Shown here: positions 34,976 to 46,739 of the stretch, piece after piece
Position numbering within the stretch: the stretch's first letter is position 1
Layout: each line of letters starts with the position of its first letter
Assembly (NCBI GenBank): GCA_050084985.1
Contig: JBITNC010000001.1
Span: 28,830,001-28,894,000 of the forward strand
From: Nageia nagi
Taxonomy: Eukaryota > Pinophyta
DNA: 64,000 bases
Reading direction: 5' to 3'
The notes under the pieces: generated by a model
The model's input: only the letters and a program-made list of their open reading frames with translations
Told to the model about the DNA's origin: nothing
Databases searched by the model: none
Position numbers and translations under genes: made by a program

Positions 34976-36878
34976 CATTGGTGATACCTGGATCTCATCC
35001 TTTTTATTAAAACATAATTTAAAACACTACCATATTTTACATTTTATTCTTGGTTTTTTGCTTACAAACTAAAGACTCACCCAACATCGAAGGCATTGGG
35101 GTGTTTCTTGTATATATCATGAGCGCTTGACTTTATGCATTCACTTGGAATGTTCAAATACCCATGTTAAATACATATGGATTTCCATCAATAAGAAGCC
35201 AACATCTCTATATTGTTATATATTATTTTCCTCATGCTTATTCATCACACTATATAATAAATGATGGTGACTCACCCTACCTATATTTGTACCTTGAAAT
35301 CTCCAAATTTTTCCTCTTGGATGATATCATGCTAATAGGAAACTTCAATGCATGAACAGGCACATCCCAATGCCACTTACATCATATTTCTTCATATCCT
35401 TTTCAATCGTTGAGACTAACCTCAATGAATTAGGCCTATCACAACAATTAGATGATACCAAGAAAAATATCACACCTTATGGAAAATACCTACTCAACTT
35501 GGGTGAAGCACGTGATTTGATCATCCTAAATGGAATTGCTCAATTATCTTGATAAAGATATAATTTTACATTTTTCCCTTTTTTGGTGGCACTAGTGTGG
35601 TTGATTATGCACTAGCTAACATTCCCTTTGCCTTTTTTTATCATTGATTTTAGAATCTCCAACACCACACCCTTATCTAATCATGTTTATCTCACAATCA
35701 CCCTTCCACTTACCCTACACCTCTTGACTCATATCCCTTCTCTCCATTTTCTACTCCCCACATTTTCTTTGACCATAATCTTAATAACATATACACATAA
35801 AACCTAAACATACATCTTGTAAACATCTACCATATTCAAGATCCCATCTTGCAAACAAATCATTTCTCTAAAGGCCTATGGTCATCCAACCTTGAATCCT
35901 TCCCTCACATCATCAATATCCCATCCCCTTGCCCTCGTTATAGTCATAGCCTCTATAATTTATGGTTTGATAATGAATGCAACACCCTTCATAAACATGT
36001 TTGCTTTGTTATTCTATGCAACCCTTTTATTGTTAAATAGCCCCAAAGATCTTATCATAACCTCCTTAGAAATGAGAAGATTCAATATATTGTTGCAAAT
36101 AGATTGAAAATTATCAATATGTTGAAGACGAAAACTACAAGTTTTTGGTCTCTTTTTCCCTAAGTATCGTAGTGCTTGATCATCAACCAATGAGATTCGT
36201 TTACTTATGCCTCTACCATCTATGATATCATGAATAGGCCTTCCATTATCCATAACCCTTGACCTCATACATGTCATTTCTTCTATAATGAAATGGTCAT
36301 GTGAGCTATCCACAAAATCCAAATTGGTAAAGTTATTAACTTCGAACACCTAGTGTTGAGTTCCTAAAGCATAATCTAGTGATTATAGTTGTTCATATTA
36401 TTGAAAGATTCAATTACATATCTTCTCATGGGTTTCCCCTTTCTTAAATGTCCAATCTCGTCCATCCCATTTACAAATCTAGCAACCCCTTCGACCTTAG
36501 TAACTACAAAATGCTTATGATCGACCATACCCTAGCAAAATTCATTGCCATGGCTCTTTGTCAATTCATATCTAGCTTTGTTGAAACACACAACCACCAT
36601 GTAGCTAGTTAAATTGGATTTTATAGAAATTACCTCAATGTTGATCACATCCTCACACTTTGTATCATCATTGAAAATGCCCAAGCCTATAAACGAAAGC
36701 TTTACTATTGCTTCATTGAATTTTGTAAAGTCTTTGATATTGTCCCTAGAAATCTCTTATTTCAAATACTTGAGAATCTAAGGATCCCTAGAGAGGTCAT
36801 ATCCCTTGTCATGACATTTTATGAAAAATTAGTTGGCCTAGTTCAACTTAGATCTCACCTATTTGAAATGGTCCATAT
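34976..36878 (+). pseudogene. L1, non-LTR retrotransposon: endonuclease and start of reverse transcriptase
   Basis: The endonuclease/exonuclease/phosphatase domain spans about 34980-35730: HVKYIWISINKK, then DIMLIGNFNA (GNFNA at 35338-35352, GDFNA expected) and, in other frames, NELGLSQQLDDTKKNITPYG, DYALANIPF and a PLSNH motif at 35670-35684, where these enzymes have SDH. The linker reads LWFDNECNTLHKH. Reverse transcriptase begins in the 36400-36870 region and ends at LRIPREVISLVMTFYEKLVG and LFEMVH, where T1 has inserted. The rest of the domain continues at 58719. Many stops; both catalytic Asp positions noted here read Asn. Confidence 0.78.
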
Positions 36879-37325
36879 TGTGAGAGGTAGACCTCCCCCA
36901 GGGATGTGAGTGAGTTTAGAGCACAACCTCTATCACACAAGGAGCATTTTTGGACTTGACTACCATGCTTAGGGGCCATGTGAACTAGAGTGAGAGATTT
37001 TGTTCCGATGGTTAGTCTGGAAAGATAGTCAGGGTGAATAAATCTTGGGGGGGACCTTAGGGGTGAAACCCATATGAAGGTCGCAGGTTGGATGGTGAGA
37101 TAAGTGCCTTTTGGGGTTCCTATGGTGGTGTATGGCTAAATGAACCTGGTGCTCCTAGAGATTGGAATATGCCTCAAGGATGTGATACCTCATGTAGTGT
37201 GTGAATATGGAATTGATGAATAAGGCTTAGCCTACGTAGGCCACTTGAGGGTCTATATGCTAGTTGCTGCATAGTACATCCAGAGAGTCATGCTCCAAGC
37301 AGTAACTCATGTTGGTATTGTGATA
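36879..37325 (+). repeat. T1 5' LTR
   Basis: Begins TGTGAGAGGTAGACC and ends ATTGTGATA, where the 3' copy ends ACTATGACA. Identity with the 3' copy is roughly 80% by eye, the lowest of the nested LTR pairs. Confidence 0.82.
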
Positions 37326-37327
37326 GG

Positions 37328-37339
37328 TGGTATTAAAGC
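37328..37339 (+). other. T1 primer-binding site, degenerate
   Basis: TGGTATTAAAGC, two mismatches from the initiator tRNA-Met site, two bases after the LTR. Confidence 0.6.
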
Positions 37340-38466
37340 CTCATGGATTTGGGATCATATTAGAAATTTGATGTGCAAAATATAGCCATCGAGAGGGATG
37401 TATGCGATGTACAGAATGTAGCCATCACAATTGAATTGTGCATCTTGATTTGGAACTTCATTTCATGGACCTTAAGAACTGGGAGGATGGAAACGATTCG
37501 TCTAGTATGGTCACTCAGGCTGAACCTACGTATGAGGTTGATGGGCATGCATGTGGTGCCTTATGGCCATGCAAGAGTGTTGAACATCATATGAGGCTGC
37601 ACTCTATCTTTTCATAGGCTCCTTGATAGGAGTAAAACTTTTGGGCCTAATATTTTTCTCCCCTTTTTCTATGGAGGCAACATTGTGTGTATCGATACTC
37701 TCCAAGGGATGTCTTGGGATAATGCACATGGATAGTGCATCAATGGTACCATGCCCTATGAGATAAGTGTTGGAAGGGCTTTTATGCTATCATTGGTAAG
37801 GTGTCCACTTAAACAAGGAAGTTTCTCAAGGAAGCAACATGGGAGTATTCTGCAAGTTCAATATGCAACAATGCATTCACTATGCCCATGTTAGATTGTA
37901 GAAGAGTTAGTGGGGTGGGGAAAATTATTGGCATTGTGTGCCCATGCCACTTGTGCCTTATTATGGTATGTAGATGTTCTTTTCCTATGCACAACTTGCA
38001 TGATTGAATGTTGTTATTGCTTGTAGGTTGTGAGTGTTGAAGTGTGATCAAAGTCTACCTACCTACAAGGCAAGTGGTGTGATTCAACGTTTGTAAGAAT
38101 TTTGGAAAGAATGGCAATGATAGTGAAGCCAATTATTGAACAGGTTATTGAGATTCCAATTGAAAATCTGATGGTGAATGTTATAGAGGATGCAGGTTTG
38201 GAGTAGGGCAACTCAAATAATAAATGATCAGAGGCCCTCCACTCACATCTGCTCCTAGATGACCCATCTATGGTCGACAACAAAGGAAGCATGTGTCTAG
38301 CCATCGGGCATCTATGGAAAGAGAGGCCAATGAGGACCTACAATGCTTAAAGAAGGATTAATAGACACAACCAACTAAGAATATTGAACTTAAGTCCCTT
38401 GTATGCACTCTTGAGGAAGAGAATTGAGTGTGCTATTATGCAATGGAAAATATGGAATGATAAAAT
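37340..38466 (+). other. T1 leader, no gene seen
   Basis: This is 1.1 kb between primer site and gag. Open frames on both strands are short and unrecognised. No host-gene fragment was noticed. Confidence 0.5.
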
Positions 38467-39600
38467 ATGGACTTGACAAATCAAGTCTTTGATCTTGAAG
38501 GCGAGTTGGTCCATTTAAATCAGTCTGTGCAGAATCTAATAGATGATGTGGGTGTCTTGAAGCGTTCTTTTATCAACTCCACAAGCACATTTGTTGGTCA
38601 TGTGAGAGGATTGAAACTAAGAGAACCAACACATTTTGTGGGAGGATGTGAAGAGAAATTGTTGAACTTCATTTGGGAAGTAAAGTACTACATGTCTTGC
38701 CTCCCTCCTTAGAGTGATGCAGAGTAGGTGAAGTTGATAGTTGGCTACCTAGATGATGAGGAAAAATTGTGGTGGAGAACTTGGGAGTCCAACAATAAAA
38801 AGGGCATTGCACAAGAATCGTGTGAGAATTGGGAGAAGTTAAAGAAGTTGTTAAGGGATCGGTTATGTCCTAAGAATGCCCCAATGGTGGCCCATACAAA
38901 GTTGGAGGAGTTACGAAACATAGGTAACATCAAGGAGTATATAAAGAACTACTAGTCTCTAATGTTGGAGAGTTTGATTATGGCTATAGAAGATAGGCTA
39001 TGGCACTTCATGGAAGGGTTGCAAACTTGGACACAAAAATAGCTCAACCAGAGGAATATTAAAACTTTGGAATAGGCCATTCTGGCAGCAGATAAGTTGA
39101 TTGAATATAATGAAAGGGGCCTGAGTGAGGATGATCAAGATAACAAAGAGAATGAGGATGACATCAGTAAGGATGTAGAGTTTTAAAAGGAATCAACTAT
39201 CCTAAGTGGGGGAGACAATAAGGATGAGCATGAAGGATATTAGGGAGAGGGAGATAAGAGTGATAAAATAAGTAGAGGAGGTGATGGTAGAAGCAAAAGC
39301 AGAGGTGATAGCAAAGGAGGTGGAAATCGTGATGGGAGAAGTGATAGAGGCTATGAAAATTGGAATAAAAGGAAGAGAGGACACTTAGGAGAGGAGTCTC
39401 ACCATTCAAACAAATCACAGAAGGTTGGGTTTGTCAATAGATTCAAGAGATAGTGTTATATGTGTAGTAGTCAAGATCATATTTCCAAGGAGTGCCTTGA
39501 CAAGCATTGCCTCAACATTATTACAACTAAGTTACAAGAGGCCCTCATGGAGGACCTTCGAAATAGAGGGAAGTAGTGGATAGGATGTGTATGACCTTTC
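38467..39600 (+). pseudogene. T1 gag-like protein, interrupted
   Basis: Read through stops, this gives a coiled N-terminus (LTNQVFDLEGELVHLNQSVQ), a capsid-like core (LIVGYLDDEEKLWWRTWESN, KLKKLLRDRLCPKNAPMVAH and KLEELRNIGNIKEYIKNY), a highly charged Gly/Arg/Asp/Glu tail (about 39120-39400), and a complete zinc knuckle CYMCSSQDHISKEC at 39454-39495. That is the order of a gypsy-type gag. The first stop is at about 38710. After the knuckle there is no recognisable protease or pol before the purine tract at 39798-39811. Its role would be particle formation and RNA packaging. Confidence 0.75.
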
Positions 39601-39811
39601 AAGACTTCCCACCTCAATAGGATGGAGTTGAATGAAACATTCCTCCCGCCTTTCATGTGATCAAGGTTTGGTCTATAGAACTTGGTTATGTTACCCTTTG
39701 TGTGTTCAATACCTATAAGCCGATGAGGTAGTGTTGGACACAGCCTTCAAGATTGCAAAACCAAGAAGGTCATTGATGCAGATGTCAACACTCCTTTAAA
39801 GTGGGGGAGAA

Positions 39812-40057
39812 TGTGAGAGGAAGACCTCTCTCAAGAATTTGAATGAGTTTAGAGCGCAACCTTTAGCACACAAGGAGCATTTTCATATTCAACTATCGTG
39901 CTTAGGGGCCATGGAGGACTAGAGTGGGAGAATCTATTTCGATGGTTAGATTGGCAAGACAATCAAAGTGAATAAAGCTTGAAGGAACCTTAAAGGTGAA
40001 ACCCGTATGAAGGCTGTAGGTTGGGTGGTGAGCTAAGGACCCTTCGAGGTCCCTTTG
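39812..40057 (+). repeat. T1 3' LTR, left part
   Basis: Starts TGTGAGAGGAAGACC just after the purine tract AAAGTGGGGGAGAA (39798-39811). It is cut at 40057 by C3, whose CTTTG duplication lies at 40053-40057 and 58510-58514. Confidence 0.82.
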
Positions 40058-40563
40058 TGTTGAAATGTATAATGCATTATTGTAAACGTTGTATTAAATC
40101 TTCTATGTAAATTTATTAATATTTAAAGGTATCATTTGATACCTTAAGTATTTAAGTGAATATGATAATGTAACTTGTCTTACACTCCATGTCATGAACA
40201 TGCCCCTTGGGTAAAAAGATGTCCATGTCATGCTTTTGTACATTGGATAAAAGGGTGATCCAAAGAAGGATTTTGGCCTATAAATAGAAGGCTCTCTCTT
40301 TGTGATTATACATCAATTGGTAGAGTAAAGTCATGCTATAAGATAGAAGTGTAGGAGTTGAGATTAGGAGGATTGTAAGAGAGTTGTATTTGTGATTGAA
40401 GTAAAGATCTAGTTAGTGGATGTACTCTTAGTTGAAGGAATCATTTTACATCTTGAGTTACTTTGTGAGATTGTCTTATTTGTGAGTTTGTTAAATGTGA
40501 AGTTGAAAGCATTCATATGATCTTGATAGATTAGGAATTATCTTGTTAGTGTTAGTTCCTTCA
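40058..40563 (+). repeat. C3 5' LTR
   Basis: Begins TGTTGAAATGTATAATG and ends GTTAGTTCCTTCA. A strong TATA box, TATAAATA at 40279-40286, is conserved at 58225-58232 in the 3' copy. Confidence 0.92.
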
Positions 40564-40566
40564 AAT

Positions 40567-40578
40567 TGGTATCAGAGC
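40567..40578 (+). other. C3 primer-binding site
   Basis: TGGTATCAGAGC, an exact match to the initiator tRNA-Met site, three bases after the LTR. Confidence 0.93.
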
Positions 40579-41133
40579 ACCTTGGAAGCTCATCTTCACA
40601 TCCTTAATATGAAAGCTACATCTTGATGATCTTTAATTCTCAACTTACCCTTCATTGTGAGGTAAAATCAAAAGAAGGTATAATGTTCTTCATTCTATTT
40701 TTTTTAGGCTTATTTTGATACTAACAATTTTTGATTCATTGTGAGCTATTTTTTTTTTTTAATTTGGCTAAAAGTAGAAATATTTTTTTTACTAACCTCT
40801 ATTGAGCATTGTTGTTAATTTTTTTTAAAAGAGGTTAGTATATAAAAATAGCAATATTATAAGCCCTTTATTATTGAATAAAAAAAAGGGATAGCTCTCA
40901 TTTTTTAATATATAATGAGAAGTTTGTTCTTTTACAACAAAGTTTGATGTTTTATTAAGAGGGAGCAATACATTTTTTTTAGCTATAAAGTGACTATTTT
41001 TTCAAAAAAAGAAAGAGAAAAAATATTTGTTTTCTTTGATATATAAAATATATAGCAATTTTGTTTTCATTAATAGGTATGAACCATTCATTAAAAAAAA
41101 TACATTAAATAAGGTATGGGCATCCATTAAAGA

Positions 41134-41136
<3 letters not shown>

Positions 41137-41162
<26 letters not shown>
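41137..41162. repeat. (TA)13 microsatellite in the C3 leader
   Basis: Thirteen TA units end only a few bases before the GC-rich cyclophilin-like block starts. C4 has a like tract in the matching place. Confidence 0.9.
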
Positions 41163-41164
<2 letters not shown>

Positions 41165-41167
<3 letters not shown>

Positions 41168-41510
41168 TTATTTGTTTCCCATCGGCCAGTACCTTGGCCA
41201 ACCCCACGGCCTGTTGGCGATGGCCAAACCTTCCTTCCTGTATTCGCCTGTGCAGAACTGCCAGAAATTCTTAGCTGTCTTGGGAACAATATCCGTAAAG
41301 AGCTTCATCCTGATTCGTCCGGCTGGGATGGTTCCTATTGTAACATCAAAGAAGACCACTAGATTTTTGGGGTTTGGAGGTTTTTGGTGCCATTCTGCCA
41401 CTCCTTGGCTTGTCTGCTTGCTGGAGCAACCCTCCCCTACGTTGCTGCCTCCACACGGCCATCTTCGTGGTCGCCTCCAATGCCTTAGGCAGCCTCCCTC
41501 CATCACCCTT
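41165..41510 (-). pseudogene. Cyclophilin (peptidyl-prolyl isomerase) N-terminal fragment
   Basis: The minus strand encodes [20 protein letters not shown], continuing [20 protein letters not shown] and [17 protein letters not shown]. This matches the N-terminus of plant cyclophilins of the PPIase-H/CYP22 type (FFDVTIG, GRI[26 protein letters not shown]). Cyclophilins isomerise prolyl bonds; the active-site Arg and the rest of the barrel, about two thirds of the protein, are absent. Homology spans about 41216-41400. Upstream residues in the same frame are Arg/Gly-rich and not clearly cyclophilin. The fragment is antisense to C3. Changes such as Glu to Lys before LF suggest decay. Confidence 0.8.
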
Positions 41511-42430
41511 CACGGCCTTCCCTCGCGGTCTTCCGCTCGGTCACCTCACGGCCAACCATCTATGATTTTGGCAGGATAAAAGCAATCAGGAAGTGCATTT
41601 TGGCACCCTCGTGGCAAAACGTGCACCCCCCTTAGCTTTGTGACTCTCACACTCGTATTTTTTAGCTGGCAAAAGTGACTGCTGCCACTCCCCGACCACC
41701 TCCGCTCCTTCGTCCGCGGCCCTCTACTCGCCTGTCGATCCTGACTCGCCCAGCAGCCCTCGCTTTGCTCTTCAGAAAGCTCCTTCCTTGCACAATTTTC
41801 TAATGATAAGTTTTTTTTTCTGAAAGCCCACCACAAGGAACTCCATACATGTAACAGTTTCCATCCATATTAGCTTAAACACTTCAATGCACTGCCATTT
41901 AACTTTTGTTTTTCCAATTGTTGGGTGGAAGCTATGCACTGCACAACATGAACTTTCTTCCAGGGACTTGCCTGTAGCTCCTATCTTTGATTCACAGACC
42001 ATTCAAATAAATACAAACCTCAACTGAAATGGAACCATGGTAGGTGCAGAGCGACATGATATTCATGTTAGACAACTGAAATTTTAGCACAACCATTGCC
42101 TGAAGCAGTTAATCATGCACAATATTCTTTTAAAGCCCCAAATGAACTGTGGACTATTGACACTGCCATCTAAGCACAACAAAAATCACTAGTATCTAAC
42201 TCCTTAATGCTTCAATTATGCTTTTGAATATTATCAAGAACATGCTGATCGTGATTTGGTCGTGCAGCTCCTTCTCTCATAAGGACCCCTCCTCTTGGCC
42301 CTTCTTCTACCCTCCGTCCGATCCTCCACCTACTCCTTAGGAATACCACGTAGCTCTTAAATCTCCCCATCGCACTCACGGCTTCTACATGCCATTATCA
42401 GGCCCTTGCGACATTAAATCCTTCATTCAT
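41511..42430. other. GC-richer block next to the cyclophilin fragment, unidentified
   Basis: This sequence is richer in C and G than the surrounding leader, especially 41680-41770 and 42250-42400. It holds minus-strand open frames 41546-41836 and 41772-42002 that I do not recognise. Lying upstream of the cyclophilin start in its orientation, it could be promoter, 5' untranslated or intron sequence taken with the exon. Confidence 0.4.
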
Positions 42431-42683
42431 TGAATACTTTCTCTCTAACTTTTTTCTTATTACTCTATGGTTGGTTACAAGGCACTTTTTGTTGTTTACT
42501 TGCAAACAAATTTTCGACAGACCATCATTTTTAAGCTGTTAATGCACCTAAAAGCATTAAATTCTTACATTACTTTGACGTTTGTGATGATGAGCTTTTA
42601 GAAGTTTAGTACTTTTTTTTTCCCTCTTAAATGCACTCAGAAGTATCCAATGTTTGTATAACTTAGGGGAGGGTTGCTCCAGC

Positions 42684-42759
42684 AAGATAATTTATGAAGG
42701 CAGAGTCAAAGTTAATTCAAAGTTTGTATAACTTTGACTCTGCCTTCATAAATTATCTT
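42684..42759. repeat. Perfect 31-bp inverted repeat (hairpin) in the C3 leader
   Basis: Arms 42684-42714 and 42729-42759 are exact reverse complements, with a 14-base loop. The arm starts AAGATAATTTATGAAGGCAG. Directly before it, 42665-42686 is an exact inverted copy of 41417-41438 from the cyclophilin-containing block. Confidence 0.92.
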
Positions 42760-44344
42760 ATTTTTTTAAGAAAAATGATGACTAGTATTTAAAGTGCATT
42801 CTAAGGTAATTTAGATCTTTTTTTTAGCAATACCTATTTTAGTCATTTTTTTTAAGAAAAATTAATAAATACTTTATATGGTAAAAAGGTAAACCTATAG
42901 CCTTAATATTGGAAGAAATTGTTAAGTAATTATGTTTACCTAATATTTTTTATGTTTTTGATCAAAATTATATTTTACAAACATAAGTAATTATTTAGGT
43001 AATTTTTTTTTGGCATTTTTTTTGTCAAAGTTCTAAGGTAAACTAGCTTTTTTTAAGGATCATGTTTTGAAATCATTTTTAAGTAAGAGAGGGAGACATT
43101 ATTAAGGGAACCTACTTTAGCTACTTGAAAAATTTTATGATTTTTTTTCCTTATACAAAGTGATGGGATGGACTTATGCTAGTTAAATTTTTTTTAGATC
43201 TTTGATGCAATAAATGGACTTATGCATTTTTTTCTTTTATGCAAAGTTAATGAATTAACTTGTGCAAATTATGAAATGATGAATGCTTCTTAAATTAAAT
43301 AATGCATGCCTATTACGTATTTTTCAATAGAATGTTGCATGCTTAGAACTTAATTCCTTAAGTTAAAATATGCATGTTGAGTATTTATCTTTCATGCAAA
43401 GATAACTTATGCAAATTTTTAGAATTAATACATGCTTATGCTTAAGTATTTTTCTTTTTTTTTGCAAAATGAATTTGAACAAAATATGGACTTGTGTAAA
43501 GACGTCTTTTAAGGGTTAGTAAACAAAATCCATTGGACACTTAGGTTTCAAATTATGAATGAATGATGTTTTATTTATGCTCTTTTATTTCATATTTTGT
43601 ACTTCGATTTATTTGCTTATGCAAATAAAAATGCAAATATTGATATGAGCAACACCCTAAAATGAACGCATCTACATGTATATTTTGCAACATGACTTGT
43701 TTGGAGAACCATGAGATGAAGATAAGCGGACTAGAGCTTTTAAGTTCGATGATCCAAGCGGTGAAAAGTTCATACTTCTTAATTACCCTTAAGTCCTTTG
43801 TTAATCTAAACATAACTCTATTAGATAGATAGGTTTGTGTGTAGTGATACCACATATCCACACATCCATTCAAAGATTATCCTAATAACCTAAAAGGAAA
43901 ACTTAAAATCTAATCAAGATTAATAATTTGATCTATTCAAAAAATATCGAAATCTTGAAAAATAGCTAGTACTCCTTATAAGAGTATATTTCTACCCAAA
44001 AGAAACTAGTTAAGGATTGGTAGTATTTGGGTTCCTCTTGTGTGGGCATCCAAGTGAAGACCTAATTTTAGATAAGAAAATAAGCTTCAACAATGTCACT
44101 ACATCTATGATTTTTGAGATGAAAAATGTATTTGAGTACATAGGTTATTATTTGAATTGTAAAATATTTACATTTGTGAATCAAATCAAGCATGTTTTTA
44201 GTGTTAAATGTAACATGTATTACTTACTTGGTCAAAACTTAACATTTTGTTTATTGAAAACATATGCTTATTATTTCACATTTTTATGTACCAAATAGGA
44301 GAATATTTTTTACCAAAACACATTCTTAATAGTTTCAACTATGA

Positions 44345-45240
44345 GATTTGAGAATTTCGAATGAGAGCTGAATTGTAGGCAAGAAAGCTTTAGCAAATAG
44401 TGAATGAAAACCTTATACCTCCTATAGATGAGAAGGTATTAGAGGCTTATAACACAAAGAATGAGTTAGCAACTTTTATGATTTACCGTGAAGTTTCAAA
44501 TGATGTGCTCCTCATAATTTTCTCTTCAATATCGATAAAAGAAGCATGGGATAAGCTAAAGCAAATCTACCTTAGTTCAAACTTTTCAAGAAGGTTTACC
44601 ATTCTTCAAAAGTTACTTCAATCTTATCAAGAGGAAGATGAAAATATGGTTATCTACTTGAACAAAATCATTAACCTAAAGAGCCAACTTATTACTTGTG
44701 GGTGCAATTGGATCAATGATGAGTTCATGGCCTTCATCATTCTTCAAAGCCTCTCTTCAAAGTTTGAAAACTTTGTAATAGTTATGAAAATAAGGCTTGA
44801 TTATGAAGAAGTCATCTTCCTTGAGAACCTTTCAAGGCACCTATTGAAGTATGAGAAAACCTTTAACAATAAGGTGTTGATTTCTTCTCTTAAGAATAAT
44901 AACATTGCCCTTAATGCAATTAAAACTTCTTTTAAGAAAAAGTTCAAATATTAAAATAAATCTTATCTTTCTTCCTTCAAAAGGTTTGAGAAAATAGGTA
45001 ATGGCTACAACAGCAATAGGAATAACAGAAATAACAACCACAATAGTAGGAACAATGGCAACAGCAATCACTTCAAGCAAAGAGATGAAAAAGGTAAAGC
45101 AAACACTCCTTATCCTAAAAAAAAATTTGATGGCAATTGTAACTATTATGGCATTCAAGGTCATAAAAAAGTTGATTGTTATAAATAAAAAAAAAAAGAG
45201 AAAAAAAGTACAAAGGTAATAGAAATGTAAAGAGCTACAA
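44345..45240 (+). pseudogene. C3 gag remnant
   Basis: Frame 44400-44954 covers the UBN2-type gag core: NELATFMIYREVSNDVLLII, SIKEAWDKLKQIYLSSNFSR and GCNWINDEFMAFIILQSLSS. The start is damaged: an N-terminal segment (RAEL, then ARKL) can be read only with stops before 44400. An Asn-rich stretch follows, then a knuckle-like CNYYGIQGHKKVDC at about 45137-45178, in which Tyr stands at the second Cys position as in C4. Stops and a frameshift near 44954 break it. Confidence 0.8.
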
Positions 45241-45279
45241 AGAAAAGGAAAATACTCATGGTCATTTTGCTACGACACT

Positions 45280-46600
45280 ACTCCATGTCTCATTTTTTTT
45301 ATCTGAATGGATTGTTGACTCTAGTTGCACTAATCACCTTTACTTTAAAAAAGAAATGTTTGAAAACTTTCACAAGTATAAAAAGGATGCAATTGTGATA
45401 GATGATAACTCTACCCTTAAAGTTCAAGGAATTGGAAGTATGTTGATTCATAGAAAGGTTCTTAAAAATATTCTTTATGTTTCTAAATTAAAGATGAACC
45501 TTCTTTTCGTAATCCAAGTTGCTAGAAAAGAATACTCTTTTGAGTTTGACTCTTAATCTTGATGCATTAAGAAAGGACTTACCACTTTGGTTAAAGAAAC
45601 TATGAAAGATAACCTCTACATTGTGGATCAAATTCTATCAAAGATGTGTTTTATTTCTAATGTGTTTTAAAGGTAATCTTTAGCACCATTACTTAGGGCA
45701 CCTTAACCATAAAAGTATTTAGATCATGAAAGATCAAGAACTTATGGAAGGTTTACCTTTAATTTTTCCTTTAGTTGGTCTATGCGAGAAGTGCATTCTT
45801 GATAAGATGCATAGATAAAAGTTTGAAAAAGATAAGGTAACAAAAGCATCTCAACCTCTTCAACTTGTGCATTCAGATTTGATAGGCCCATTTTAAACTA
45901 AGTCATTTGGAGGAGCATCTTACGTCTTGACCTTCATTGATGACTTTAATAGAATGACCTTTGGGTATCTACTTGAGCACAAGGATCAAACCTTTGAAAG
46001 TTTTAAGGTTCTAAAAACCTTTGTTGAGAATCAAACTAACTTTAAAATCAAAATGTTGAGATCAGATAATGAAGAAGAATATAACAACAATGAGTTTAAT
46101 TATTATTCTTTTAAGTATAGAATCAAAAGGTAGTTTACAATTCCATACACTCTTCAGCAAAATGGTGTTACAAAAAAAAAAACAAAATAATCATGGAGAT
46201 GGCTAGATGCATGTTGGGTAATCTTCCTAAATTCTTATGAGGTGAAGCTGTGAGCACTGCTATTTACACCTTGAATAGATGTTTCATAAAAATCGTTTAA
46301 ATTAAAACTCCTTTTGAGGCATGATCAGGAAGAAAACCTGACATTTCTCACCTTAAGGTGTTTGGTTGTGAAGCATTCTCCTACATTATTTTTAAGAGAA
46401 AGAAGTTGGATAAAAGAGCTAAAAAATGTATCTTTATGGGTTATGATAATCAGTATAGAGGCTACAGGCTCTACTCTCCAACCTATAAAGCAGTATTCAT
46501 TTCAAGGGATGTAAAGTTCAATGAACTTTTTAAAGAATCTGCTTTTAATGAGGATGTTGATGATCCAAAGGACTCTTCAGTTGCTCTTAGCTAGTTTGAT
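45280..46600 (+). pseudogene. C3 protease and integrase remnants
   Basis: The protease site WIVDSSCTNH (DSS, 45317-45325) has Ser where DSG needs Gly. The integrase zinc region follows (HYLGHLNHKS and CEKCILDKM in broken frames, 45685-45815). The core has VHSDLIGPF, then FIDDFNRMTFGYLLEHKDQT and KMLRSDNEEEYNNNEF in frame 45927-46133. The copia signature CIFMGYDNQYRGYRLYSP lies in 46358-46594. The catalytic Glu region is broken by an A-run near 46170-46185. Closely similar to C4 in order and sequence. Confidence 0.8.
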
Positions 46601-46739
46601 ATTGATATAGACAAGTCACTACAGGATTAAAATTCTTCAACATAAAGGGTAACAAGGAGCATAACCTTGAACAAATCTTTAATTATCAAAATTAACAATA
46701 AGCATGAGCTCTCAACCTTCAAAGAAGCTTCTAAGCATG

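Larger units (their letters stand above)
40579..44340 (+). other. C3 long leader
   Basis: About 3.8 kb separates the primer site from gag. Most is AT-rich with T- and A-runs. A GC-richer block (about 41165-42430) contains the cyclophilin-like fragment. A hairpin lies at 42684-42759. The segment about 43640-43870 is similar, in reverse complement, to 53361-53580 of C4, so this part of the leader is a family feature. Confidence 0.7.

Noticed and set aside
41002-41164. Tyr-Ile repeat peptides
   Set aside because: Translation of the (TA)n microsatellite.
44841-45164. Ile/Val-rich, membrane-like minus-strand frame
   Set aside because: Antisense of the Asn-rich end of C3 gag.
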